64,000 bases of DNA from Isoetes taiwanensis (GCA_021234155.1 JAJEKV010000004.1:30547134-30611133), one strand, 5' to 3'. Positions 20,930 through 32,915 are shown, counted from the first letter of the stretch. Notes: a model not told the origin generated them from the letters alone. Translations and numbers: made by a program.

Positions 20930-23010
20930 TCTGCCTTGATCATAGTGTCAATTAAGACTTGGCAACAAGAAGTCGCATAGTTTGAATCAAACCATGTCTC
21001 TGATAATTCCTGCAACAATGAATGTTAAAGTCAGACAAAGATACATCAAACACGACAAACAAAACAAAGACTAAGCCATGGTCGCACTCCAAGCTTACTC
21101 CCTTTTTTATTTTCCTATTCGACTATCTAAAGTGCCACCTAAAATGAGTGAGCAAACTCCTCCTAGACGACACTTTAGATATATCAAACAGGACGAACAA
21201 AAAAAGACTAAGCCGGGGTGATTTCACGCTGGCAAGTCGCGCCTAATAGGACAACACACGTGAGGTCTTCTTGAAACCTGTCCATGTAGGCCATGACATA
21301 GAACCCACAATTGGTAATGTCCTCCTGTTGAAGCACTTTAGGAGTCTGCACTTTTAGAAACCATGTTGCTCTTGATGACATCAATCTATTTGCTACTGCT
21401 ACCAGCAAACAATTGATTTATTACCTGTGAATGAAGCCTGCAAGCAGGAATTCATTAGATATTTGTAGAACACAAAACCAAATGCATATTAGCAAAACTT
21501 ACCCGTTCAGTGTTCCCTCGGGAACATGCGACCCATTCTGTGAATTCAGAACTTGTATGCTTGGCCTGCCATCTTTGCCTGAAATACAACCAGCATATGT
21601 GCTCCATGTGCAGAATCAGACGAAAATTCACTTGCACTGACCATGTATAATTCCATTCAACCCCTACTTTACCAAATCCATTGCCTCATTGCTGATCAGA
21701 CCTGTCTGCTTTGATTTAATAACGGCAAACCTGGTATAATTATATTCAGGGAAGAAATGAATCTTCCCTTTCCATGCAGAAGGGAGTCTGTTATGTAAAT
21801 ATCTGCAAGATGCAAAAAGCAAATCAAATTAAACAGCAATCCACTAATGACACATGATGTAGACTTTACCTTCCGTAGTGGTCCACGAGACATGTGGTCA
21901 TCCTGGAATTATGTTTACATAGAGCTTCAGCATCCACTACATTAAACAATAATGCAGGTGCCTGGGGCGTGTTCTGATATGGTGTGAAAGGACTTAAAGT
22001 AAGCAGCTTGTTTAGAAAACTGCAGTTTGAAGTGACAGCTATTAGTATGTAATCAATGTCATAAGTAGGATGCTAACTAATGAAATCTGTTGCAGTCTTA
22101 ACCGACCCCATTGCTGATGCAGGCGTGCAACTTCTTGCCTTTACTGGTTTTGTTGATTTGATAGTTTCCGCCTTTTGGCCTCCTTCCCTGTGTGGTTGCA
22201 AAAGACAGGTGACCAACTGATAAATATCAAGTACATCATAATATTCAACTCTTACCTCTTATTTTTGGCTCTGATGACAATGGGCATTCTCTTGCTTTTC
22301 TTATCTACCCTACTGGGTTCCTCATTTTTCACAACTTTATCAGCTAGCTTGGCAGCCAACATCCAATGCATTCTCTACTTCCATTGGACTCACATTATCT
22401 TCTGCGCATTATACACAAATATCAGACTAAAAATGTCATTGAAGGACCACTTACATTCAAAGATTAAAACTAACACAACCACTGCTTAAAAATGTCTCGG
22501 CAACTTCATCTGCAGGAGTTACCGTGTTTTTGACATCCAATTCGTCTGCATCAATAGCTAATAAGTTATCTTCCTCTACATGTACACACACAATCGTAGG
22601 TGAATATTCAAGCTTCGAACATACTCTAAACTCGTCAAACTAAACTTACTTATGTTTTTCTCCATGGTTGTTGTATCCTCGATGCTTGCTGGTGTTCTAT
22701 CCTCAGCAGGTCCTTGATCAGTTCAGTTGGATGGCTCGTCGTCAATTGTGTTTTCTAGAACCAGTAGTGTCGTCAGCAACCATATCACACTAGATTGCTA
22801 ACTACCAATCTGCTTACTTTCAGCATTTTCTTTTTGCTGCTTCAACAACTCCAGCTCTGTTTCAAGATTTGGCAGGGCTGGAGCATCGGGTACGCATTTT
22901 CTTAGAGGTGATCTGCAGGTTGATTTTATATCCTACTCAGGTGCTTGGTCTGTTGATCCCATCTCCATCACAGTGAAATTCAGCCTAAATCCATCTCTAG
23001 CATTTAGATT
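20930..23010 (-). pseudogene. Ulp1/C48 cysteine-protease-like gene relic
   Basis: At 21,408-21,208 the minus strand reads TPKVLQQEDITNCGFYVMAY, which matches the QQ..DCG(V/I)FV catalytic Cys region of Ulp1-type SUMO proteases (here the Asp of DCG is Asn). A plausible following exon, ELSETWFDSNYATSCCQVL, lies near 21,000. Upstream minus-strand exons look coding, for example RYLHNRLPSAWKGKIHFFP near 21,790, an acidic stretch EYSPTIVCVHVEEDNLLAI near 22,590, and LPNLETELELLKQQKENAE near 22,860. The catalytic His and Asp were not securely placed. Ulp1-like genes are often carried by plant Mutator and CACTA elements. The 7.25-kb repeat begins inside this unit, so only its upstream exons were copied to 56.7 kb. 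Confidence 0.5.
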
Positions 23011-23194
23011 CCATACATCTTCTCCACACACTTTTCACACCCATTAAAATTCTCTTTATGGAAATTAATAAAGCACAAACACAATAATACTTCAAATTCA
23101 TTACCTCTAAGTAAGGGATGAGCTTGCTTGGTGATGCTACCCGTGTCAGCAAAAATAGGAACCTGAAGATATTAACATTACAAATTGTGAATGT

Positions 23195-23345
23195 AAATCT
23201 AAGTGTACAAATGTAAATGCAAATGTAAATGTAAATACAATTGCAAAACCAAATGTAAATACTAATGTAATGTATGATTATGATGTAAATGTAAATGTAA
23301 AGTAGGTATTCCGTAATCTAACTGTAAATATTTACATTTCTTATG
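23195..23345. repeat. AAATGT-rich low-complexity tract
   Basis: Irregular repeats of AAATGTAAATG and related words dominate about 150 bases. The tract is repeated in the second copy of the long repeat near 58,370-58,510. Confidence 0.8.
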
Positions 23346-23349
23346 TTTT

Positions 23350-24600
23350 TGTTATTAGAAAATACATGTGTAATTCCATATAAGTATTCGAATGATGCGT
23401 GCATAAAAATTTACATCTTCTGTCAAAAGAATCATCACACAAACAATTACATTAGATAAACCTGCAATTGCATCGAGTAATATACGCAAGCTTAAAGATA
23501 CATTTAGGGTAGAGATGGAAATCGAGAGATCAAAGATACATCAAAAACATGACGTAAAATATCAAATGTGAAATACCTACAGTTACATGCTCATAGAACA
23601 TAAAGTCTGTAATTACAGCAATGATATATAAAATGAAGAATGGCTACATCAGAGTATAGGACTACATTAGAGAAGAAACAAAAGCAGGATATTCTACATC
23701 AGAGTATAGGACACCATTGAAGAAGAATATATCAGTCAAAATGATAAAATTATAAGTATTTCAAATCTAATATTATATTCGATGTTACCGGACTTTACTT
23801 CAACATCAATGAAGTAAAGAATTAGAGAACTGAAAAAACTATTACATCCCCAAGATATTCAATGTAAAATATTAACTAGTTAAACAGTGTTTGAGTTGGG
23901 GATCCCGAAATTACGCCTTCTATCTTCTGGTCAGAGGCACTCCTTCACACATTGGAGACCGATGGTGAGCTCGTAACTGAAACAAAATGCAATATGGATG
24001 GCTGCATAGTAGTGTAACTACTGCAAATCTATCAAGCCCTTCACCACAGTTTGTGCAGCACTGTTCACATTCTCGAAGTAAATGGCTAGAGCAAATTTAG
24101 AACATTGAATGCCTCAAGGAATTGTCTGGTGAGACACAATATATCTACAACATTTAGAGACAAGGATGTACAAGTGTGCTTATGCAAGTGACATTAAGCA
24201 TCGCACACATCTATTTTTTTAAATTAAAAATACTATCACATCTCATTCCGTTAGAGATGTATTTTGAGAATACAACTTAATTATTTATCTTCATAATAAA
24301 GTAGTAAATAAGTATTATTCCGTTGTGGTTCAATTCAACATTGGCTCATTCGTATTAGTTGTAGTTTTACAACGTCCTTTAATGTGATTTAAGGTAGTTG
24401 CGTACGTGTTATTGAAATTTCTATTGCAAGAGCAAAAGCAACAAACATTTGCAATGCAATCAAAGTTTTGGCATATTGGCGAGATGTGGAGGTATATCTA
24501 TGAGAAAACTAAATTAAGAAAAATCTTCATTATAGCTTAGAGCATTAAGCCATGGTATATATAGCCATGGTATATAATGTGAAACTAAATGAGATGCTAT
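23350..24600. other. No recognisable gene
   Basis: AT-rich sequence of the long repeat, without conserved protein motifs on either strand. Hundreds of bases here are nearly identical between the two repeat copies except at CAG/CTG/CG positions. Confidence 0.5.
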
Positions 24601-24604
24601 ATAT

Positions 24605-25012
24605 TTCAAATGAGGTGCACCTTGGACTACTGCAACCGTCGAATCCATCGATCCTACAACCCAGACCATATGTTGGAGTTTCTGTGCACCTCTTGTTTTG
24701 AAATATGAAATACAAGTTAGCCTAAGGTTTTGATGGAATATTGAGCTTCTATACGGCTTCGTCCAAGGTCTTAAAATATGAATTATGGAGGCTCAAACCT
24801 CTACCAAAGTAACTCAATGTCCTATTAAGACTACTTTGACCAACATAACCAGTGAGCTAACGTGATTATTTTTTATCTTAAATCTATGCTCTTTTTTTTT
24901 TTAATAACAACGCCCATTCAATTATTTTGGAGATATGGTCTATGGTTTCGGGAATTTTTATTTTTATATCCATATCAAATCCCCCTGGAACCCTCTGTTA
25001 TTGTACTACATA
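24605..25012 (-). repeat. Dispersed repeat family A copy (SINE-like)
   Basis: Same landmarks as the copy at 4,740-5,165. The left 80 bases fold: GAGGTGCACC at about 24,612 pairs with GTGCACCTC at about 24,684. The minus strand has TTAGCTCACTGGTTATGTTG (A-box-like) and GAGGTTTGAGCC (B-box-like). A further copy starts immediately to the right. Confidence 0.55.
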
Positions 25013-25014
25013 TT

Positions 25015-25203
25015 CTAAACGAGGTGCACCTGGACTACTACAGTCGTCGGATCCATCGATTATATGGCCCAGACTATATGTTGGAGCCTCTCGGCGCCTC
25101 TCATTTCGATTACGGTCATTTATGATTGGGGGTTTTGAAATATGAAATACGAGTTTGCTTAAGATCTTGATGGAATATCACGAGCCTCTATACGGCATCG
25201 CCT

Positions 25204-25238
<35 letters not shown>

Positions 25239-26705
25239 GGGAAGGACGAAAGCCAAAAAGTTTATTAATCAGATAAAAAGTACAAAATTTACATATCTCG
25301 TCTAACTGTGTAAGCACAAAAAGATGCCACAGGAGCACGAGCCTGGAGCACAATGTACTTACTCCAGAATAGAAGACTAACAATAAGAATCAATTCGAAG
25401 ATATTGAATCCAGATGCGTTCCATCATTTCTGATTCAAGGGAGGAACACTCGTAGGCTGTCAATATGTTTTTCTGAGCCACCGTAATAACACCGCGTGCA
25501 GATGAATTAATGCCCTGAAAGATGTTGTGTCTGCAGTGCTCCCATATCGACCATAGGAGCCAACCGGAACAAAGATGGAATGCTCTTTGTTTAGCTGGAG
25601 GCCACGCGTTGGGGTAGGACGCCAAGAGGATGCATCGACAGTCTAGTGTACTGTTAAACAAACCTTGTAGCCAGGACTACGCTGGTTGAACCTCAGGACA
25701 ATCAAAGAGACAATGCTCAAGAGTCTCAACGTCTGAAAGACAGAGCGGACATACTGCAGATTATGCGAGGATCATAGCGATGTCAGAAGGCATTAGCCCG
25801 CAGACACCTATGGATAAGCTGCCACCATAGTAGCAACCTATCCCAAAGCCATTGCCATGTACGACACAAAATGGGCTGTGGAACTCGTAGGTGCCACCCA
25901 TTTGGCAACTAGAGGGAATGTGGTGCTAAAAGAAGGCGATATACTGATCTGACAAAGTGTTTGCCTTTGTGAATATTTTCATGACAGTTCCATGGCACCC
26001 TTTCAGCAACACCAACTCGCACTATAAGAGACAAATTTTCTGCGACCTTCTCCCATAGAGATACATCCCAACGAGAGAACAGGAACTTTGCCTGAAATTC
26101 AGGCCAAGACAGTAGGCGACCCGCTTCATACCATGCTTGAATAGAGACAACACTTGCAAGAACCCATCGTCTATGTGTAAGGGGATGAACGAATGCTGCC
26201 AATGGAGGTGCTGAGGGATCTAAAGGAAGTGGTGGCCACCATCATGGAGTCTCCAATAGGGTGTGGATAGAGGGGCATGGCCAGAAAAGATGTTTGACCG
26301 CCTCCCATGCTGTCAATAAACCACGCAAAAATGGAGAAGCACTTGGAGAAGGCTGCAGAGTATGAAATAAAGCCCAAGGTAGGATTGGTTTGACAGCCTT
26401 CTTGCCTAGAGGGATACAGTGTCCAAGAGCTTGTCTAAGAAGGCGTAAACCAGGAGAGTCATCCTCACCATTCAGGAGTCTCCAAATGAGCTTTTAGATT
26501 ATGAATTACGGGTGCTCGAACATCTACCAAAATAACTCAATGTCCTAATAAGATTATTTTGACCAATATAACCAGTGAGCTAACGTGATTATCTTTTATC
26601 TTAAACCTATGTTTTTTTTATAACAACCCATTCAATTGTTTTGGGTTTAGGAATCCTTAACAAATCCTCCTGGAACCCCCTATTAGTGTGCTATATATTG
26701 TGATA
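25015..26705 (-). repeat. Dispersed repeat family A copy split by an L1 insertion
   Basis: The left part (25,015-25,207, starting ACGAGGTGCACC) and the right part (about 26,490-26,705, from TTAGATTATGAATTACGG to CCCCCTATTAGTGTGCTA) together make one family A copy. The truncated L1 at 25,208-26,490 lies between the halves, in the CCTAAGGT..TTAGAATATGAA region defined by the uninterrupted copies. Confidence 0.6.
25208..26490 (-). mobile_element. 5'-truncated L1-type LINE, 3' part
   Basis: A 30-base T run (25,208-25,237) is the poly(A) tail of a minus-strand insertion. Upstream translations match the C-terminal part of plant L1 ORF2: AWPPAKQRAFHLCSGWLLW and SIWEHCRHNIFQG (25,650-25,500), then further upstream VHPLTHRRWVLASVVSIQAW and RVGVAERVPWNC. 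The reverse transcriptase core is missing. It is related to, but distinct from, the L1 at 29.0-32.9 kb, which has the same C-terminal layout. Confidence 0.75.
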
Positions 26706-26994
26706 TTCATTTGAGGATTTGATGTTTGGTTTTTCGAGCAAAAATAAGTCACAAACACGGGTCAAGTTTCGCATGAATGTTCACAAGCTTATTGCCCCCA
26801 AAATGAAAAAAAGTAAACCAACAAGTGAGCCATCATGAGTCCCAACTCACTTACCTAAACACAAAGGAGCTGGGAAAGAGAAATCTTCGCGGAGATCTTA
26901 GCCGCCGTGATAATTTTTTGTAGTTTTAATTTAGAAATCTAAGGAAATGTATAAGGTTTTCATTTTTAAAATAAAGTAAATGTGTTTATGTACA

Positions 26995-27345
26995 AGAGAA
27001 TGAGGGTTTTCAATCAGAAAAATCGTCAGATTATCTAGATAGATTTTTGTCTGACATAAAAGCTGACGAGTGTACTGACGATTACTTTCCTGATGAACAT
27101 GCATCAGATGTTTCATCACAATAATCGTCAGAGTTAATTGTCAGGATGTGTGTCAAACTAATCGTCAGAATATGCAACAGATAGTTATCGCCAGATTAAG
27201 CATCAGAATTTCCGTCATTACTATCGTCAAAAAATTGCGTCAGGTTTTTCATCAGAAAAAACATCAGAATTTAGATCATCCTTATCGTCAGATAATTTTG
27301 TCAGGGTTTTTGTCAGATAATGCATCAAATTAATCGTCATAAAAT
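26995..27345. repeat. Clustered TCGTCAGA motifs, CACTA-type subterminal repeats
   Basis: More than twenty variants of TCGTCAGA / CATCAGA / TGTCAGA occur within 350 bases, mostly in one orientation with some reversed (CTGACGA). The arrangement is typical of the subterminal transposase-binding zones of CACTA elements, and a CACTA TNP2 relic lies 0.9 kb to the right. No CACTA terminus was found. Confidence 0.55.
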
Positions 27346-27349
27346 AGTT

Positions 27350-28250
27350 TTTCAAGTATTATTACAAATTTGGTCATAACATTTCATTCAAGAGTACTTT
27401 AGATGAAATCTGATGTTTTTGCGAAGCTATTTCCTCGATTTATCTAATGATGTATTATTTGAATACGCTTCATTAAGTTCTTTTTTTTTTTTTTTTTTGG
27501 GGGAGGTGGGGTCTATAATTTTCTATCCCTAGCTAGTATTGTAGGTTTGAGCTAATAATCTAACAAAGTAGACTTAAAGTTGCACAATACCATATGCATA
27601 CTTTAACTTGACATTGCCATAGAGATCCTCGAAGGACACTGTGGCATTTCCAGAGACATTGAATTTGTTATGGGCATGCTATGTCATTGCAAGTATTGGT
27701 TAACTAGTTTAATATTTGATATTCTCATGTTTATATACCGGAAGACATATCATAGCCAAATTCTAAGGTAGTAAGTTTAAAACTCTTGTAATTTGGCAAT
27801 TTATTGTTACCTCATAGATATCCAATAATTTAGCAAATAAAAGTTCAAGCCCTTAAGGTAATTGGCACTAAATTTACAAGAAAGAAAGAAAGCATGTAAT
27901 ATTTTAATGAAAACCAAAAGCATTATATATGGGGGTACATTAGTATGCTTTAATCACATTTAAAATTGTTTCTTATTGATGACTAGACATCAAACCCTCA
28001 TCCGCAAAATCATGTTCAATGTCCTCCCATTCATCATCATCTAGTTGTAGGAGTGGCCTTCGTCGCATATCATCTATGACAAGGTGGTGATCTATACAGT
28101 GTTAAATTTTGGCCACACGAAGGACATCCACACGATCCGCTAGTTTGGAAGCCTACAAAAAAATATACTCCCAAATTGTTAATCTTGTAGTAGAGAGCTT
28201 GTACAAAGCATATAGTAAATGCGAGTATCGTACTCGTTAAATCCAGGATA
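27350..28250. other. AT-rich spacer, probable CACTA 3' region
   Basis: No confident gene. A minus-strand frame near 28,120-27,980 reads LLQLDDDEWEDIEHDFADEG and may be the C-terminal end of the CACTA-encoded protein. A homopolymer T run lies at 27,480-27,498. Confidence 0.35.
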
Positions 28251-28258
28251 ATCATGAA

Positions 28259-28994
28259 TTATGAAGCATAGTAGAGCATGAACATAAAATTATGTGGTTG
28301 CCTTGAAATGTCATACATTTGGTTGCCTTTCCATGGAATATCCAATTCCTCCACAAGTGGTTCTAAGTATACATTCATATCTTTGACTTGGTATTTTCCT
28401 AAAAAGTGTCTTTGCATAAGCCACAACCTGATCACAAGGGTATATAAAGGTATGTACCTGGAAAAATAAGCATTCACATTAAATGGTCTACCATAGTTGC
28501 CATTCAAGGTGGTATTTTATAGTTAATGACAACAATGGGCCAAATGCTATGAGTAGATGACATCGTGCCCAATGGACATATTCCATTCATGCCTAAACTT
28601 GGTTCATCCTTAAAATGTGGCCATTTGTCTTATGTATGTTTCAAAGCCTAAAAGGCCATTTGTCTTCTATATGTTTCAAAGCCTCACCATTGGTTGGGTA
28701 CCTCAAGATACCATCGTTGCTTCGGTGTTTGGCATGGAAGTCCATAAATTGGGCTAGGGAAGGACATTTAAACATGACTTGTAATCATGGAATGATTGGC
28801 ATGTGTCGTAAAACTTCCTCTGGGACTTTAGACTTTGCTTTTTTTTTATCATACCTTGATTCGTTGCATTTAGGACAAACACACATGTCACTATATTCAT
28901 TGTGGAATAATATGCAATCATGTGAATATAATTGTACTCCAAACCTAGCTCTTGCAAGAGTTGTTTGACGCCTCTTCGTGATTTTGGAAGACAA
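28259..28994 (-). pseudogene. CACTA (En/Spm) TNP2-type transposase fragment
   Basis: On the minus strand YSHDCILFHNEYSDMCVCPK, then CNESRYDKK and PEEVLRHMPIIP, match the zinc-binding block of TNP2 (HDC.L....Y....CP.C...RY). Further on, KDMNVYLEPLVEELDIPWKG, then YDIS, matches the DVYLQPLIDEL..LW..GV..YD block. TNP2 is the catalytic transposase of CACTA elements. Frames shift between blocks, and an internal duplication of the ATTTGTCTT(A/C)TATG segment is visible near 28,625 and 28,665. The upstream part resumes at 32,931 beyond an L1 insertion. Confidence 0.8.
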
Positions 28995-29043
28995 TTATCA
29001 TTGGAAGTATATACACACCTAGCAAACTATCAAACAAGGTAAA

Positions 29044-29046
<3 letters not shown>

Positions 29047-29078
<32 letters not shown>

Positions 29079-32000
29079 ATGAACGTGGAGCTTTTTTAGA
29101 ATACAAAGAGTACATGGGGATCTCAAAACCCAGTGGAGAAGATGTCCACTAGAGCAACACTACCCACCACATACATAACATAGAAAAGCAAAGAATACAT
29201 ATCACCACGAGCACAACTGTTTGTTATGAGTAAGTCTGAATCTGCAGATATCGCTCCCAATTGACACTGTTGACGTCCTCCTTTAAGGAAGAACACTTGT
29301 ATGGCTTTACAATGCGACTACGAGCATCGCTAAGCACTTGCGTATCTGAAAAGACCTGTCCCTTGAAGATGAGAAGATTTCGTCTTTTCCAGATGGACCA
29401 GATGATCCAAGCAGATGCTAAGTGGAAAGCCCGCTTTGCCAACTTGTTCCAAGAACTAGGATAGACTGATAGTAGGACCTGCTGACTATCCAAGTCACAA
29501 TGGAAAAGGCTCAAAAGCCACTGCCAAGCAAGTCGAGCATGGTGACACAAGAAAAAACAATGCTCAATTGTCTCATTCCTCTGTATGCAAAGAGGGCAGA
29601 TCACAGAGACTTTTGGATGAAATCGATGAACAACAGTGTTTACCCGCACGCATCTATGAATGATCTGCCACCATACAATAGATAGCTTAGGATGGAGCAA
29701 TTTATCCCATACCCATCGTCAGACTGCTTTTTGATGAGGCTCAGGGATAGCCAAAGGCCACTTTGGCGATGGAGGCAACACTTCAGGATGAAGCAGAACC
29801 ACATACATCGAGTGCACCAGATGCTCCTCCTTAACACTGCCATGAACCACCCAGAGCTGGGGAGCCACATCTTGTGGTTGTGGAGGAAGTATAGCAGCTA
29901 CTTTTTCCTAAATGCCACGGTCCCACCGAAGACGGAGGAACTTCAATTTGAACTCATTCCACGTCAACAATCTTGTCTCATTATACCATGCAGACACCGT
30001 GAACACACCCGCTGCTCGCCACCGATGTTGCATCAATGGATGGACAGAAGAGACCAGGGGACAATTTGCCTGGCCGTCACCCAAAGAGATCCACCAGCAA
30101 CTGGCTGTAGGATCTGTGTGGGCCATTGGATGGAACTGAAACAAAGTGCGCATAGTCTCCCAAGCAGCTAGCAACCCCTTGCAGAAAGGAGATGCATTAG
30201 GATATGGAGAAAGTGGATAGAATAATGCCCATGGGAGGAGTGGCTTAATGGATGGAGAGCCAAAGGAAATGCACATCCGTAAAGACTGGTAAATGAGACA
30301 CAGACCTGGAGAATTATCAGCATTTTTTAGAACTTAGAAATCATCACCTTGCTCTGGAGAAGAAAGTGAATCATCCCCAGTCCCCCACAAAGTTTGGGCA
30401 TAATGCACTTCACCCAGCTAATTTTAACATCAGCTCCTTCTTCAGTGCCACCCCAGATAAAGTTCTTGACAGTACGAACAATGAGCTGCATCTTTGTCTG
30501 GGGTGCCAGCAAGATGGACGCCATGTAGACATGACTTTGCCACAGTTACACGACCAGCCATGGATAACTTAGCCGTGGGCCACCAGAACAAATGCCTTTC
30601 CAACCCCTTAATAATGACATCCCACGCGTCTCCAGATCAAGGATAGGTTCAATACTGTATACGTTTTATACTCAATACATATTTTTCGAATGATACGACA
30701 CAAATTTGAAGTATAATACGTCAAAAATACGGCAAAAAAAAATTCCGGCGTCGGGAATTTTCCGCGTAAGCGAAATAGAGGTTTCGCTTACGCGAAACTA
30801 AAAAAAAAAAAAAAAAAAAAATAGCGAAAATAAATTTTTTAAACTACAGCGAAAATTTCTGAAAATAAAAAAAAAAAAAATTAAATTAAATTTTTCGCGT
30901 AAAGCGAAATATTTGTTTAAACTTCTTGAAGCGTTTTCCCGCGTAAGTTTAAAGCGGGGGTTTAAACACGCCGAAAAAAACAATCGATTTTTTTTTTTTT
31001 TTTTGAACTTTCGCGTAAGCGAAACCCTCAGTTTCGCACGAAACCTTCAGTTTCGCACGAAACCAAAAATCCGGAAAAAAAAAATAAAATTATTATTATT
31101 ATTTTTTTTTTTTTTAGTTTTGCTTATAACAAAATGAAAATTTTTTTTTTCGCGAAATTTTTTCGCATGAAAAAGTGAAAAATACGTATTTTACCTACAA
31201 ATATGTATTTTTGGACTTTATACGTCCAAAAAAATAAATTCGTACGTACAGAACCTATCCCTGCTCCAGATGAGAGGTGTATACCAATTGGAATGTCCAG
31301 AAGCCTAGTTGCCTTCCCATGAGGAAGAACCTTCCATGGAAATGCAACCATAGAAGACGGCACTGGAGAGTCTAGGGCCCACAAGGCAGTACACTTTTGC
31401 CATCCCACAAAGATACCAGAAGCCAAGGAGAAACTGTCTAACAAGGAAATGGCATTCTGCAAATTCTGCTCATCAGCCATTAAGAACAAGAAAGTATCAT
31501 CTGCGTACGGATTACAAATCTCTTGTGAACCATTATTCATGGGAAGACCATGCAGGATGCCTTCCTGCACTGCAAGAGAGAATACCTAAGAAAGAATCTC
31601 TGCCACAATTATAAAAAGCAGCGGTGCCAAAGGACACCCCTGGCGAATGCCACGTCCCACCTGAAAAAATGTCGATGGTTCTCCTTGAAAAAGAACTGAA
31701 GAACGAGCAGAATAATGAAGTTTCATAATGTCTGTTGTGAACTGGGCACCAAAACCAAGGCGTAAAAGGCACTGCTCCAGGAAACTCCAGTCAACACTGT
31801 CATATGCTTTTGCAAAATTCAGCTTCAAGTATACAATGGGGTAGTCATGCATTCTAGCCCAATAGAGACCCTCATATGCTGCTGCCACATTATTCAAGGT
31901 ACACCGGCGAGGCAAGAAACCTGACTGTGTGGAAGAGATGGACTCAATAAGCACGCCACAAAGCTTCTGAGCAAAAGCTTTAGCAAAGAACTTGTACACT

Positions 32001-32915
32001 GAGGACAACAAGGTAATAGGGGGGCAATCTGAAATGGAAGAGGGATCCTTACATTTTGGAATAAGGGAGATGCAACCAGAGTTGCGGATTTTGTCCAGGT
32101 GCCTCTGTCTTTTAAAATCCCGGAAAGCATTATACACATCTGCACCAAGCCAATCCCAATACTCCTGGGAAAATTCCACCAGAATACCATCAAGACCTGG
32201 ACACTTGCCTCTCTTGAGAGAAAATGTCACATCGGCTAAATCATTCTGGCTGATCTCAGCCTCTAACGTGGCCCTTTGCTCATTAGTGACTATAGGATGC
32301 ACCTTAGCAAGCAAAGCCACTTGAAAATCTGACTGAAAGGGAAGACGCCGAGCAGTGAAGAAAGCAAAAAAGTGATTGTGCAAAAAGCCTCTAAGCTCAG
32401 TTGGATCTGAAACAACAAGCCCATCCTGAATCTGCAGAGACTGAAGAGATGCAGCTAGCTTTCTTGTTTTGGCAGCTCTGAAGAAAAAACCTGTGCACTG
32501 GTCTTCCTCCTTAAACCATTGCAACCCAGCTTTAATACGAGCAAATTGCACTTGTTCAGATTCCATTTGTCGAATGCTACACAAAATTTTCTTCTCCACA
32601 TGACCATCTGATGGGGCAATAGACCTACATGCCTTAAGCTGTTGATAAAGAGCCAGCAGAAGCCTCCGGTTCGCAGAAGCCCGCTCACGACCCCAACCTT
32701 TAGCAAAAGACTTCACAGCAGCGAGAGCATCAACAATACCTGCCATGCCCCTGTGCCGAGAGAAAGAACTGCACCACGCTTGTCTACACCCTGCCAAAAA
32801 ATCCTCATCAAGAAAAATATATTCAACTTGAAATATGTCTTAGATGCAGCATGCACCACAGTATGAGAGCCAGAGAAATACTGTGGATTATGGTCAGAAA
32901 TCGCAACATTCAACA
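29047..32915 (-). mobile_element. L1-type LINE inserted in a CACTA element, 15-bp target duplication
   Basis: AAACAAGGTAAAAGT flanks the insertion at 29,032-29,046 and 32,916-32,930. Its poly(A) tail appears as the T run at 29,047-29,077. The element starts inside the endonuclease (VAISDHNPQYFSG near 32,900), then has a linker and the reverse transcriptase: KCPGLDGILVEF, GCISLIPKCKDPSSISDCPP, SSTQSGFLPRR, KLNFAKAYDSVDWSFLE and GIRQGCPLAPLLF. These are in a 403-codon frame at 32,797-31,586, followed by NPYADDTFLF near 31,505. A C-terminal zinc motif, VICPLCIQRNETIEHCFFLC, is near 29,600. An intact YADD and a long open RT suggest a fairly young copy. It is 5' truncated and interrupted by the 626-bp element at 30,638. 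Confidence 0.92.
30638..31263. mobile_element. 626-bp non-autonomous TIR element with perfect 8-bp target duplication
   Basis: The ends are CAAGGATAGGTTC (left) and GAACCTATCCCTG (right). CTCCAGAT occurs at 30,630-30,637 and again at 31,264-31,271. Restoring one copy of the flank rejoins the L1 coding region. The left 110 bases match the right end of the 8.8-kb element (reverse-complemented), and the right 100 bases match its left end. The interior has GCGTAAGCGAAA / TTTCGCTTACGC inverted motifs and A/T homopolymers, with no coding capacity. The 8-bp target and CAGGG start fit the hAT superfamily. Confidence 0.93.

Larger units (their letters stand above)
21580..28837. repeat. Long direct repeat, copy 1 (about 7.25 kb)
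   Basis: From about 21,580 (GAAATACAAC) onward the sequence matches 56,735 onward almost collinearly to the end of the window, offset about 35,160 bases. It carries the 5' part of the Ulp1-like relic, an AAATGT-rich tract, family A repeats, a truncated L1, a TCGTCAGA repeat zone and part of a CACTA transposase. Left of 21,580 the two copies share nothing. This copy retains better reading frames than copy 2, so it appears to be the more accurate version. Confidence 0.92.

Noticed and set aside
22175-22489. Plus-strand hydrophobic open frame as a membrane protein
   Set aside because: It lies antisense to exon-like sequence of the Ulp1-like relic and is not kept in copy 2; the hydrophobicity comes from T-rich sequence.
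21580-28837. The 7.25-kb repeat as a pair of LTRs enclosing the 28 kb between
   Set aside because: The copies contain several unrelated older elements, lack TG..CA ends and target duplications, and are far too long; segmental duplication or assembly artefact fits better.
30798-31137. Phe/Lys-rich open frames in the A/T homopolymer zone
   Set aside because: They arise from poly(A)/poly(T) runs inside the 626-bp non-autonomous element.
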